Below, in pieces: positions 1 through 7,934 of a stretch of DNA of 64,000 nt. The stretch lies in the NCBI RefSeq assembly GCF_030124145.1, contig NZ_JASKMS010000014.1, positions 1 through 64,000 on the forward strand, read 5' to 3'. The translations under genes and the position numbers were made by a program. The stretch comes from Streptomyces sp. 378 (GTDB lineage Bacteria > Actinomycetota > Actinomycetes > Streptomycetales > Streptomycetaceae). How positions within the stretch are numbered: the first letter of the stretch is position 1; each line of letters starts with the position of its first letter. Below the pieces are notes generated by a model. The model did no database searches, was not told the origin of the DNA, and saw only the letters and a list, made by a program, of their open reading frames with translations.

Positions 1-27
1 CGAGCGAAGCCGAGAACGGGGGAGCGT
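1..27. repeat. Right half of a dispersed palindromic repeat, cut by the window edge
   Basis: The first bases (CGAGCGAAGCCGAGAAC followed by GGGGGAGCG) match the right half of the element at 22902-22946, where the same block reads CGAGCGGAGTCGAGAGC, then TC, then GGGGGAGG. The left half would lie outside the window. Intergenic hairpin repeats of this kind are common in Streptomyces. Here it lies just downstream of the small gene that ends at 68. Confidence 0.5.
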
Positions 28-67
28 GCCGGGCGTCGCGACGCCGCGGAGATCCATCAGAAGGGGC

Positions 68-397
68 CTAGCCCTGGCCCCGCATCGGCCCTCCGAAGAG
101 GTCCACCGCCCGCCGGACCTCCGTCAACTCCGCGGAGAGCGCGCTCACGGAGCCGATCGCCCCCACGATCAGCAGCAGGGAGCGGCGCAGCCGGCGGATC
201 TCGGGGAGGCCGTCCGCGGCCAGGGCGGCCAGGGCGGCCAGTTCCTCCTCGGCGATGCTCCGGTCGGCGAAGTCGCCGGGATGGGCGGCCAGTCGGCGGC
301 GCAACCGGGACACGGCGCAGGAGAGCTCCGTCACGCGCGGGTCCTCGTCGCCGCCCGTCACAGACCCCTGCCGCTTCTGCTCCACGCTCCGCAACAC
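68..397 (-). CDS. Small conserved Streptomyces protein (DUF5955-like)
   Basis: A 109-residue protein starting at GTG with a close GGAGGAC ribosome site. It has no signal peptide. Residues about 20-50 form a charged helix with the block LRRRLAAHPGDF. Residues about 70-90 form a hydrophobic segment (LLLIVGAIGSVSAL), followed by an amphipathic helix ending EVRRAVDLFG. This pattern fits my recollection of the actinomycete family DUF5955, whose function is unknown. The gene is transcribed away from the neighbouring nucleotidyltransferase. Assignment to the family is from memory; coding status is supported by codon bias and by the ribosome site. Confidence 0.6.
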   Translation of the reverse strand: MLRSVEQKRQGSVTGGDEDPRVTELSCAVSRLRRRLAAHPGDFADRSIAEEELAALAALAADGLPEIRRLRRSLLLIVGAIGSVSALSAELTEVRRAVDLFGGPMRGQG

Positions 398-636
398 AGT
401 CCTCCCCCTCGCACCTCGCCGTGCGCGTGCCCTTCCCTACGAAGTCCCCCACACCGGCCGGTCGGTCACCCCGGTCCGTCGGTGCGGGGACAGTAAACGA
501 CGCGGGCCATCAGGCGCCAGTCCATTGCGTCATCGACTTGTTTCGCTGAGTGACTTTCTGGCCCGAGGCGCACGCCTGTCCGATCCGCACCCCGCGCCGT
601 CGCACCCGCGTGCGGGGCGTGGGGTATGCAGGGGTC

Positions 637-1251
637 ATGACGACACGGAAGACGACGGACGGGGCGCGGGGGGTCGCGGGTCTGCTGCTCGCCGCCGGGG
701 GCGGGCGGCGGCTCGGCGGACGGCCCAAGGCGCTGCTCCCCCACCGGGGACGGCCGCTCGTGGAGCACGCGGTGCGGATCCTGCGGGAGGGCGGCTGTGC
801 GACCGTCCACGTGGTACTGGGCGCACAGGCCGACGCCGTGCGCGCACGCGCCGCACTGCCGGGCTGCGTCCTTGTCGACAACCCCGACTGGGAGCAGGGC
901 ATGGGGACATCGCTGCGCGCCGGGCTCGGCTCGCTCGCCGGCACGGGCGCCCGGGCCGCGTTGGTGTCGCTCGTCGACCAGCCCGGCATCGGACCGGAGG
1001 CGGTGGCCCGGGTCCTCGCGGCGTACGAGGGGGAGGCGTCCCTCGCGTCGGCCGCGTACGGCGGCGTGCGGGGCCATCCGGTGCTGTTCGGCGCCGCCCA
1101 CTGGCCGGGCATCGCCGCGACCGCGACCGGCGACCGGGGGGCACGGGCCTACCTGGCGGAACACCGGCAGGCGATCGCCCTCGTCGAGTGCGGGGACGTC
1201 GCCCGGCCCTTCGACATCGACACCGAAGCCGATCTGGCCCACCTGGAGTGA
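637..1251 (+). CDS. MobA/MocA-like NTP transferase
   Basis: A 204-residue GT-A-fold nucleotidyltransferase. The N-terminal signature LLAAGGGRRLGGRPKALL (residues about 17-34) is the nucleotide-binding loop with the conserved lysine of the MobA/MocA family. The VDQPG motif near residue 110 matches the metal-binding aspartate region seen in MocA-type molybdenum-cofactor cytidylyltransferases. Family members transfer CMP or GMP to molybdopterin or activate small phosphates. A MocA-like role is plausible but the substrate cannot be read from the sequence, and no xanthine dehydrogenase genes are adjacent. ATG 637 is preferred over an upstream in-frame ATG at 550 because the signature then begins near residue 17 and the 550 leader is arginine/proline-rich. 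Confidence 0.75.
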   Translation: MTTRKTTDGARGVAGLLLAAGGGRRLGGRPKALLPHRGRPLVEHAVRILREGGCATVHVVLGAQADAVRARAALPGCVLVDNPDWEQGMGTSLRAGLGSLAGTGARAALVSLVDQPGIGPEAVARVLAAYEGEASLASAAYGGVRGHPVLFGAAHWPGIAATATGDRGARAYLAEHRQAIALVECGDVARPFDIDTEADLAHLE

Positions 1252-1300
1252 GCGGGGTGGCACGGAGCGCCACCTTGCCTCGACTCAGAGATTCTCGACA

Positions 1301-1353
1301 TCAACAAATGATTGAACTTCCACCATGAGGAAACTAGTATCCACTGATCAGAA
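1301..1353 (+). promoter_or_regulatory. aceB promoter with two tandem TTCC-N7-GGAA-type operator sites
   Basis: A good promoter is visible: TTGAAC at 1312-1317, a 17-bp spacer and TAGTAT at 1335-1340. The palindrome TTCCACCATGAGGAA fills the spacer (1318-1332). A weaker related site, ATCCACTGATCAGAA, lies at 1339-1353 over the -10 and start point. Their centres are exactly 21 bp apart, as at the hyi and gcl promoters. A further motif, TCAACAAATGATTGA (1301-1315), overlaps the -35 and resembles the palindrome upstream of the urate operon and catalase. Repression by an IclR-type regulator such as AllR is an inference. Confidence 0.7.
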
Positions 1354-1459
1354 GCGCCCGACGGCTCTCCGGGCGCCGAACGCCGTATCCGGAAAGACTG
1401 GCACCCGGTGCCGAGCACGCCGGATCGTCTTCACAGCTCGCTGAAGGAAGTGACCGTTC

Positions 1460-3085
1460 ATGTCCGCTCCAGCGCCGTCCCCGCTGGCCATCGTCGACGC
1501 CGAGCCCCTGCCCCGGCAGGAGGAGGTCCTCACCGAAGCGGCGCTCGCCTTCGTCGCCGAGCTGCACCGGCGGTTCACGCCCCGGCGGGACGAACTCCTG
1601 GCCCGCCGCGCCGAGCGCCGCGCCGAGATCGCCCGCACCTGCACCCTCGACTTCCTCCCGGAGACCGCCGCCGTCCGCGCCGACGACTCCTGGAAGGTCG
1701 CCCCGGCCCCGGAGGCCCTGAACGACCGCCGGGTCGAGATCACCGGCCCCACCGACCGCAAGATGACCGTCAACGCCCTCAACTCGGGCGCCAGGGTGTG
1801 GCTCGCGGACTTCGAGGACGCTTCCGCGCCCACCTGGGAGAACGTGGTTTTGGGCCAGGTCAACCTGAGCGACGCCTACACCCGGAACATCGACTTCACC
1901 GACCCGGGGTCCGGCAAGTCGTACGCCCTGAAGGCGGACGAGGAGCTCGCCACGGTGGTGATGCGCCCGCGCGGCTGGCACCTGAACGAGCGCCACCTCG
2001 TCGACGCCGACGGCACCCCCGTGCCCGGCGCCCTCGTCGACTTCGGCCTGTACTTCTTCCACAACGCCCAGCGCCTGCTGGACCTCGGCAAGGGCCCGTA
2101 CTTCTACCTCCCGAAGACGGAGTCCCACCTGGAGGCCCGCCTCTGGAACGAGGTGTTCGTCTTCGCGCAGGAGTACTGCGGCATCCCGCAGGGCACCGTC
2201 CGCGCGACCGTCCTCATCGAGACGATCACCGCCGCGTACGAGATGGAGGAGATCCTCTACGAGCTGCGCGACCACGCCTCCGGGCTGAACGCCGGCCGCT
2301 GGGACTACCTGTTCTCCATCGTCAAGAACTTCCGTGACGGCGGAGCGAAGTTCGTCCTGCCGGACCGCAACGCGGTGACGATGACGGCCCCGTTCATGCG
2401 CGCCTACACCGAACTCCTCGTGCGCACCTGTCACAAGCGCGGCGCGCACGCCATCGGCGGCATGGCGGCGTTCATCCCCTCGCGCCGGGACGCCGAGGTC
2501 AACAAGGTCGCCTTCGAGAAGGTCCGCGCCGACAAGGACCGTGAGGCGAACGACGGTTTCGACGGCTCCTGGGTCGCCCACCCCGACCTGGTGCCGATCG
2601 CCATGGAGTCCTTCGACAAGGTCCTCGGCGACAAGCCCCACCAGAAGGACCGGCTGCGCGAGGACGTCGACGTCGAGGCGGCCGACCTGATCGCGATCGA
2701 CTCGCTGGACGCCAAACCCACGTACGCGGGCCTGGTCAACGCCGTGCAGGTCGGCATCCGTTACATCGAGGCCTGGCTGCGCGGACTCGGCGCGGTCGCC
2801 ATCTTCAACCTGATGGAGGACGCGGCCACCGCCGAGATCTCCCGCTCCCAGATCTGGCAGTGGATCAACGCGGAGGTCGTCCTCGACAACGGCGAGCAGG
2901 TCACCGCCGAGCTGGCCCGCGAGGTCGCCGCCGGGGAACTCGCCGACATCAGGGCGGAGATCGGCGAGAAGGCCTTCGCGGCCGGCAACTGGCAGCAGGC
3001 GCACGACCTGCTGCTGAAGGTGTCCCTCGACGAGGACTACGCCGACTTCCTGACGCTCCCGGCGTACGAGCAGCTCAAGGGCTGA
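1460..3085 (+). CDS. aceB: Malate synthase A
   Basis: A 541-residue cytoplasmic enzyme condensing glyoxylate with acetyl-CoA to malate. Length matches the malate synthase A family (about 530-540). Recognisable blocks include LNSGARVWLADFEDA (about residue 105), the central barrel with TVRATVLIETITAAYEMEEI, the GGMAAFIPSRRD signature near residue 330 and GFDGSWVAHPDL near residue 370. It starts at ATG 1460 with GAAGGAAG upstream. A 5' leader of about 110 nt follows the promoter at 1312-1340. In this window glyoxylate would come from allantoin breakdown, and the shared operator motif links the gene to gcl and hyi 26-32 kb away. No isocitrate lyase gene is seen nearby, so use in purine catabolism is at least as likely as in the acetate shunt. 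Confidence 0.95.
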   Translation: MSAPAPSPLAIVDAEPLPRQEEVLTEAALAFVAELHRRFTPRRDELLARRAERRAEIARTCTLDFLPETAAVRADDSWKVAPAPEALNDRRVEITGPTDRKMTVNALNSGARVWLADFEDASAPTWENVVLGQVNLSDAYTRNIDFTDPGSGKSYALKADEELATVVMRPRGWHLNERHLVDADGTPVPGALVDFGLYFFHNAQRLLDLGKGPYFYLPKTESHLEARLWNEVFVFAQEYCGIPQGTVRATVLIETITAAYEMEEILYELRDHASGLNAGRWDYLFSIVKNFRDGGAKFVLPDRNAVTMTAPFMRAYTELLVRTCHKRGAHAIGGMAAFIPSRRDAEVNKVAFEKVRADKDREANDGFDGSWVAHPDLVPIAMESFDKVLGDKPHQKDRLREDVDVEAADLIAIDSLDAKPTYAGLVNAVQVGIRYIEAWLRGLGAVAIFNLMEDAATAEISRSQIWQWINAEVVLDNGEQVTAELAREVAAGELADIRAEIGEKAFAAGNWQQAHDLLLKVSLDEDYADFLTLPAYEQLKG

Positions 3086-3101
3086 CCGCGCGGCGGAACC
3101 G

Positions 3102-3371
3102 CTAGCGTTCCGAGTGGCCCAGGGTCTTGCCCGGGGCCACTCGGTCGCGTACGGCCTTCTTCACGGCCGTCGGCTCCGGGAAGCCCTGCTCGCGCCGGTC
3201 CCAGACGACCTCGTCGCCCACGCGGACGACGAACACCCCGCCCGTGCCCGGCTTCAGAGCGAGTTCCGTCAGCTCCGCCTCGAAAGTCGTGAGCAGTTCC
3301 TGCGCCAGCCAGGCCGCGCGTGGCAGCCAGCGGCACCGGGTGCAGTACTCGATCTCGACACGTCCGCTCAT
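3102..3371 (-). CDS. Rdx/SelW-like thioredoxin-fold protein
   Basis: An 89-residue protein of the Rdx (SelT/SelW/SelH) family. The N-terminal EIEYCTRCRWLPRA carries the CxxC redox motif that replaces Cys-x-x-Sec of selenoproteins. The rest follows the family pattern, with LALKPGTGGVFVVRV and a C-terminal WDRREQGFPE block. The family is a thioredoxin-like fold of uncertain physiological partner. Its ATG overlaps the stop of the upstream HipA-like kinase gene (ATGA), so the two are translationally coupled. The start gives the family's normal length. Confidence 0.85.
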   Translation of the reverse strand: MSGRVEIEYCTRCRWLPRAAWLAQELLTTFEAELTELALKPGTGGVFVVRVGDEVVWDRREQGFPEPTAVKKAVRDRVAPGKTLGHSER

Positions 3372-4282
3372 CCGAGGTGCACCGACCAATCCTGCCGGGC
3401 CGCGGGCTTGCCGTGCAGATCGGGCACCTGCTTGAGCCACGCGGGGCGTTCCTGCTGGTTCCTCGCCGCCCGGAGGGCCTCCTCGGCGGCGAGCTCCTCC
3501 CGGGTGGGGAAGCCGGTGGGCAGCCAGTCCCCGGAGGCCTGCGCGCGGGCGCGGAGGTAGGTCACGTACGCCTCGCGCACCTCGTCGGCGGTGGCGAAGC
3601 CCGGCTCGTCGGTGAGCCAGGCGTCCGGGACCTCCGCGAGGATCCGCCGCAGCAGCTCCTCGGTGACGCGGGGGGCCAGCTCGGCGTCGGCGGCCCGGAC
3701 GTCGGGCCCGTAGTGGCCCAGGGCGTGGTGCCGGAAGTCGTAGGCCTTGCGCGGGTCGCTCGCGTCCCAGCGGTGGTGGAAGACCAGGGCGGCACCGTGG
3801 TCGATCAGCCACAGGCGCGGGGGTGCGACGCCGAGGGTGGGCCACACCATGAGGTTGGAACTGTGCACCGTGCGGTCGACGTTGGCGGTCAGGGCGTCGA
3901 GCCAGACGACCCTCCCCGCCTCCAGCGGGTCGACGGGGAAGACCCGGGCGATCTCCGGGGTGAAGTCCCGGGCGCCCGGCAGGTGGTCCATACCGAGGTT
4001 GAGGCCCGCGCTGGCCGCGTGCAGGTCGCGCACCTCCTGGTGCGGTTCGTGCTCCGCGATCGCCGGGTCGAAGTGCACCAGGACCAGCTCGGGGAAGCGC
4101 AGCCCGAGGGCCCGGGCCAGTTCCCCCACGACCACCTCGGCGACGAGGGCTTTGCGGCCCTGCGCGGAGCCGGTGAATTTCACGACGTACGTGCCCAGGT
4201 CGTCGGCCTCGACGATTCCGGGGACGGAGCCGCCGGAGCGCAGGGGCTCGATGTAGCGGGTCGCGGTGACCTCTCTCAGCAT
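3368..4282 (-). CDS. HipA-like kinase domain protein
   Basis: A 304-residue protein resembling the stand-alone HipA-type kinase proteins of actinomycetes. The segment YVVKFTGSAQGRKALVAEV supplies the ATP-binding lysine and a following helix. WLDALTANVDRTVHSSNLMV carries the catalytic Asp and Asn, and LWLIDHGAALVFHH has the DxG-type metal-binding aspartate. There is no HipB-like DNA-binding partner gene beside it, so it should not be called a toxin. Instead it is coupled by a 4-nt overlap to an Rdx gene. The ATG at 4282 was chosen; an in-frame GTG lies 15 nt upstream. The substrate is unknown. Confidence 0.75.
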   Translation of the reverse strand: MLREVTATRYIEPLRSGGSVPGIVEADDLGTYVVKFTGSAQGRKALVAEVVVGELARALGLRFPELVLVHFDPAIAEHEPHQEVRDLHAASAGLNLGMDHLPGARDFTPEIARVFPVDPLEAGRVVWLDALTANVDRTVHSSNLMVWPTLGVAPPRLWLIDHGAALVFHHRWDASDPRKAYDFRHHALGHYGPDVRAADAELAPRVTEELLRRILAEVPDAWLTDEPGFATADEVREAYVTYLRARAQASGDWLPTGFPTREELAAEEALRAARNQQERPAWLKQVPDLHGKPAARQDWSVHLG

Positions 4283-4479
4283 GGTCCAGGGCTCCACGGA
4301 GGGCAGGGTCCGAAGGGGCCATGGTAACCAGGCGTGACCGCGGGCGAAGGGCCTCGGGTCCGGGCCCGGCCCGTACTGCCGCCGGTTCGAGCGGCGGGCC
4401 GGGAGCTCGACGACTCGATCACCTTTCTTCGGCGCCGCCGTGCCGTTTGCCGTCGGTGCCGGTGGGGACCCGGCCGAAC

Positions 4480-5460
4480 ATGAGCGCAACCCCACGACGC
4501 CGCGTGATGCGGCAGAACCGGATCCTGTGGTTGCTGGACCGCCTGGAACACGAGCCCAGGGCCGACGCGGTGATCGACACACTCCGCAAGGGCGTGCGGG
4601 CCCTGCCCCTGGGGCGCGGCCGGGACCTGCTGCACGGCAGGTGGCTGGGGCACCCGGTCCACCCGCTGCTGGTGCAGGTGCCGATAGGGAGCTGGCTGTC
4701 GGCGGCGGTCCTGGACCTGTCCCCCGACCGCTCCCGCGAGTCGCGGCTGCTGATCGGGGTCGGGCTGGGCGCGGCGGCGCCCGCGGCCGTCTCCGGCTGG
4801 GTGGACTGGGCGGAGCTGCACCCCCGCCAGCAGCGGGTCGGGCTGGTGCACGCCCTGTCCAACACGGCGGCCGTGGGTCTGTACGCCGCCTCGCTGGCCT
4901 GCCGGGCCAAGGGACGCGAGGGGGCGGGCCGGACGTACGGCTTCCTGGGACTGACGGCGGTGGGGCTCGGCGGCATGCTGGGCGGCCACCTCGCCTACCG
5001 GCAGGCTTCCGGCGCCAATCACGCCGAAGAGGTCCCGAACGTCGTCTCCGCGGGCTGGCACCGGATCGGAACCGTCGACGAGTTCCCGGCCGGTGAGCCG
5101 GTGCGGCGCAGCGTGGACGACGTGCCGGTGCTGGTGGTGCGCGAGACCGGCGGGGAGATCCACGCGCTGGCCGAGCGGTGCAGCCACCTCGCGGGACCGC
5201 TGTCCGAGGGCACCGTCGCCGACGGGTGTGTCCGGTGCCCCTGGCACGGCAGCGTCTTCCGGCTCTCCGACGGCTGGAACGTACGCGGACCGGCCACCGC
5301 GCCCCAGCCCTCCTTCGAGACACGGATCACCGACGGCCATGTCGAGGTGCGCCTGCGTCATCAGAACGGCGGGAAGGCCTCGGGGAACGGACGGAAACCG
5401 GCCGGGCGGGGCGACACCACGGGAACGGGGGCCGCCCATGGGCACGGCGACCATGGCTGA
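4480..5460 (+). CDS. DUF2231 membrane domain fused to a Rieske 2Fe-2S domain
   Basis: A 326-residue protein. Residues about 1-50 are soluble and basic. Residues about 50-175 contain four hydrophobic helices beginning after the HPVHPLLVQVPIGSW motif typical of DUF2231. The C-terminal third is a Rieske ferredoxin with CSH, a 17-residue gap, then CPWH, the normal Cys-His/Cys-His cluster ligands. The architecture implies a membrane-anchored one-electron carrier facing the cytoplasm. The tail after about residue 300 is glycine-rich and disordered. The 3' end overlaps the next gene, so the two are probably cotranscribed. Physiological donor and acceptor are not evident. Confidence 0.85.
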   Translation: MSATPRRRVMRQNRILWLLDRLEHEPRADAVIDTLRKGVRALPLGRGRDLLHGRWLGHPVHPLLVQVPIGSWLSAAVLDLSPDRSRESRLLIGVGLGAAAPAAVSGWVDWAELHPRQQRVGLVHALSNTAAVGLYAASLACRAKGREGAGRTYGFLGLTAVGLGGMLGGHLAYRQASGANHAEEVPNVVSAGWHRIGTVDEFPAGEPVRRSVDDVPVLVVRETGGEIHALAERCSHLAGPLSEGTVADGCVRCPWHGSVFRLSDGWNVRGPATAPQPSFETRITDGHVEVRLRHQNGGKASGNGRKPAGRGDTTGTGAAHGHGDHG

Positions 5461-5986
5461 CCACCGCATCGCGCGCCGACTGCACGGCGCGCTCCGGCGC
5501 ACCGGCCGCGCGTACGCGGCCGGTCACGACCGTCCACTGGGCGGCTACCTCGCGGCCATGGCGGGCTTCGCGGCGTACACGGCGGCCTGGACCACGGTGG
5601 TGCGGCGCAGCGGGCGCCCGGTGCCCGAGCGGCCCGAGCCGTGGGACGTGGTGCTGACGTCGGTGGCCACCTTCCGGCTCAGCCGACTGCTCAGCAAGGC
5701 GGCGGTGACCAGTCCGCTGCGGGCGCCCTTCACCCGGTACGTCGGGCCGCAGGGCCCCGCCGAGCTGCACGAGGAGGCACAGCCCGAGCAGGGCAAGCAC
5801 ACCGTCGGCGAACTCGCGACGTGCCCGTTCTGCATGAGTGTCTGGGTCGCCTCGACGCTGACCGCCGGCCAGTTGCTCTGGCCCCGGGCGACCCGCACGG
5901 CCATGGGCACACTCGCCGCCCTGGCCGGGGCGGACACGCTGCAGCTGGCGTACAGCGCGCTGATGGACAAGACGACCGGCGACTGA
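5438..5986 (+). CDS. DUF1360 family membrane protein
   Basis: A 182-residue protein with a basic N-terminus, hydrophobic segments near residues 30-50 and 125-170, and the motif LATCPFCMSVW that marks DUF1360. In other bacteria these proteins occur as small membrane or spore-associated products of unknown function. ATG 5438 overlaps the upstream gene by 23 nt and has a GGGGG run before it; ATG 5453 is an alternative with 8-nt overlap. A strong hairpin follows at 5991-6013. Confidence 0.75.
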   Translation: MGTATMADHRIARRLHGALRRTGRAYAAGHDRPLGGYLAAMAGFAAYTAAWTTVVRRSGRPVPERPEPWDVVLTSVATFRLSRLLSKAAVTSPLRAPFTRYVGPQGPAELHEEAQPEQGKHTVGELATCPFCMSVWVASTLTAGQLLWPRATRTAMGTLAALAGADTLQLAYSALMDKTTGD

Positions 5987-5990
5987 GCGA

Positions 5991-6013
5991 CCGGACCCCG
6001 GGCCGGGGTCCGG
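5991..6013 (+). terminator. GC hairpin after the DUF1360 gene
   Basis: CCGGACCCC and GGGGTCCGG form a 9-bp stem with a 5-nt loop, starting 4 nt after the stop codon. There is no T tract, as is usual in Streptomyces. Confidence 0.6.
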
Positions 6014-6052
6014 GGTCCGGTCCGTACGCCGCACCCCCTTGTCAAGGCGATA

Positions 6053-6071
6053 TTAGGTTAGGCTAACCTTC
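6053..6071 (+). promoter_or_regulatory. Iron box (DmdR/IdeR-type operator)
   Basis: TTAGGTTAGGCTAACCTTC closely matches the 19-bp actinobacterial iron box (TTAGGTTAGGCTAACCTAA), differing only at the last two bases. It ends 5 bp before the GTG of the ABC ATPase gene and covers the likely -10 region. Binding of an Fe2+-loaded DtxR-family repressor here would shut off the three-gene uptake operon. Confidence 0.9.
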
Positions 6072-6076
6072 GCCGC

Positions 6077-6946
6077 GTGAGATCAGGTGAAGAAACGGCC
6101 GGCGCGACGCGTCTGCGCGGGCATCAACTCTCGGCCACCGGCGTGACGGTGTCGTACGACGGCACCGACGTCGTGCACGACGCGGCCATCACGCTGCGGC
6201 CCGGTGAGGTGACCGTGCTGGTCGGTCCCAACGGCAGCGGGAAGTCGACGCTGCTGCGGACGATCGCCCGGCTGCAGCGGGCCCGCCGGGCCGAGCTCAA
6301 AATCGACACCGGCACCGACGGTCTCGCCCTGACCGCCCGGCAGTTCGCGCGGTACGTGGCCCTGCTGACGCAGGGACGCCCCACGCCGAGCGGACTGACC
6401 GTGCGGGATCTCGTCGAGTTCGGCCGCTACCCCTACCGGGGACGCTTCGGCCGCCCGGATCCGGACGCCCCGGCCGCCGTCGAGCGGGCACTCGCCCTCA
6501 CCGGGGTGACGGACCTCGCCGAGCGGGGCGCGGACCATCTGTCCGGCGGGCAGTTGCAGCGCGTGTGGCTCGCGAGCTGTCTCGCTCAGGAGACCGGCGT
6601 GCTGCTGCTGGACGAGCCGACGACCTATCTCGACCTGCGCTACCAGATCGAACTTCTCGACCTCGTCCGCGACTTGGCGGACGACCACGGGATCGCCGTC
6701 GGGGTCGTGCTGCACGACCTCGACCAGGCGGCGGCCATCGCCGACCGGATCACGCTGCTCGAAGCGGGCCGGATCGTCGCCGACGGCCGGCCCGAGGAGG
6801 TCCTGACCCCGCAGCGGCTGACCGCCGTCTACGGCATCCGGATCGACGTCGACACAGACCCCCACACCGGCCGGATACGGACCCGCCCGATCGGCCGGCA
6901 CCACACCCGCACCACCAAGAGCGAAAGGCTCGGCACCACCTCATGA
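6077..6946 (+). CDS. Iron-siderophore ABC transporter ATP-binding protein
   Basis: A 289-residue FecE/FepC-type ATPase. Walker A is VGPNGSGKSTLL (about residues 51-62), the signature is LSGGQLQR, Walker B is VLLLDEPTTYLDL, and the H-loop histidine is in VVLHDLDQA. It starts at GTG, 5 bp after the iron box, with no ribosome site between, so the transcript may be nearly leaderless. The 3' end overlaps the binding-protein gene by ATGA. The last 30 residues are a basic tail (RTRPIGRHHTRTTK) not needed for the fold. Confidence 0.93.
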   Translation: MRSGEETAGATRLRGHQLSATGVTVSYDGTDVVHDAAITLRPGEVTVLVGPNGSGKSTLLRTIARLQRARRAELKIDTGTDGLALTARQFARYVALLTQGRPTPSGLTVRDLVEFGRYPYRGRFGRPDPDAPAAVERALALTGVTDLAERGADHLSGGQLQRVWLASCLAQETGVLLLDEPTTYLDLRYQIELLDLVRDLADDHGIAVGVVLHDLDQAAAIADRITLLEAGRIVADGRPEEVLTPQRLTAVYGIRIDVDTDPHTGRIRTRPIGRHHTRTTKSERLGTTS

Positions 6947-7926
6947 GACGTCTCCTGCTCACCACGGCCACCACCACCGCCGCGGCGCTCACCCTCGCCG
7001 CCTGCGGCACCACCGAGCCGGCCGCCGACAGCTCGAAGAAGAAGAGCCCCGAGGTCATCAGCCTCACCGACTCCACCGGCGCGAAGGTCGAACTCGACGG
7101 CCCCGCCAAGAAGGTCGTCGCCACCGAGTGGAACGAGGTCGAGAGCCTCATCACCCTCGGCGTCGACCCCGTGGGCGTCGCCGACGTCAAGGGCTACAAG
7201 ACCTGGGACAGCGCCGTCCCGCTGAAGAACGAGCCGAAGGACATCGGCACGCGCGGCGAGCCGAGCATGGACACCGTCGCCTCGCTCTCCCCCGACCTCA
7301 TCGTGGCCAGCTCCGACCTGCCGGACGCGGCCGTGAAGCAGCTGCGGAAGATCGCCCCGGTGCTGGAGGTGAAGTCCGCCGACGCCTCCGACCAGATCGG
7401 GCAGATGTTCGAGAACCTCGACCTGATCGCCGAGGCCACCGGCACCACGGACCAGGCCGAGACGGCCCGGAAGAACTTCGAGGCCAAGGTCGCCGAGGGC
7501 AAGAAGGCCCTCGCCGACGCAGAGCTGGACGGCACCGACATCGCCTTCGCCGACGGCTACGTCACCTCCAACCAGGTGTCCCTGCGCCCGTTCACCAGCG
7601 GTTCCCTGATCGGCGCCGTCAACGAGCGGCTCGGCCTGAAGAACGCCTGGAAGGTCAAGGGCGACCCGGCCTACGGTCTCGGCACCACCGACGTCGAGGG
7701 CCTCACCGCCCTGCCGAAGGACGTGCGGTTCGCCTACATAGGCAACGACGACGACAAGTCGAGCAACCCGTTCTCCGGGCAGCTGAAGAAGAACGCCGTG
7801 TGGACCTCCCTGCCGTTCGTGAAGGCGGACCGGGTGCACCGGCTGCCCGACGGCATCTGGATGTTCGGCGGTCCCCGGTCGATGGAGGCGTACATCGACG
7901 CCCTCGTCGGCGCGCTGACGAAGTAG
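6943..7926 (+). CDS. Iron-siderophore binding lipoprotein
   Basis: A 327-residue exported lipoprotein. The signal peptide has a twin arginine start (MRRLLLTT) and the lipobox LAAC at about residues 18-21. The body is the helical-backbone FecB/FhuD fold: EWNEVESLITLGVDPVGVAD in the N-lobe, LSPDLIVASSD, then a C-lobe with GLGTTDVEGLTALP. A lysine-rich linker follows the acylated Cys. It delivers a ferric siderophore to the fused permease encoded 8 bp downstream. The ligand is unknown; the IucA/IucC genes 5 kb away make a citrate-hydroxamate possible. Confidence 0.92.
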   Translation: MRRLLLTTATTTAAALTLAACGTTEPAADSSKKKSPEVISLTDSTGAKVELDGPAKKVVATEWNEVESLITLGVDPVGVADVKGYKTWDSAVPLKNEPKDIGTRGEPSMDTVASLSPDLIVASSDLPDAAVKQLRKIAPVLEVKSADASDQIGQMFENLDLIAEATGTTDQAETARKNFEAKVAEGKKALADAELDGTDIAFADGYVTSNQVSLRPFTSGSLIGAVNERLGLKNAWKVKGDPAYGLGTTDVEGLTALPKDVRFAYIGNDDDKSSNPFSGQLKKNAVWTSLPFVKADRVHRLPDGIWMFGGPRSMEAYIDALVGALTK

Positions 7927-7934
7927 CGCCGGTC

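Noticed and set aside
1334..3004. A 556-codon frame antisense to malate synthase
   Set aside because: The opposite strand encodes a full-length enzyme with all signature blocks; this frame is a shadow.
3102..3371. Selenoprotein W with selenocysteine
   Set aside because: The redox motif is CTRC with ordinary cysteine codons; there is no in-frame TGA at that position.
3368..4282. HipA toxin of a HipBA toxin-antitoxin pair
   Set aside because: No HipB-like helix-turn-helix gene is adjacent, and the protein is of the stand-alone HipA-like kinase type coupled to Rdx.
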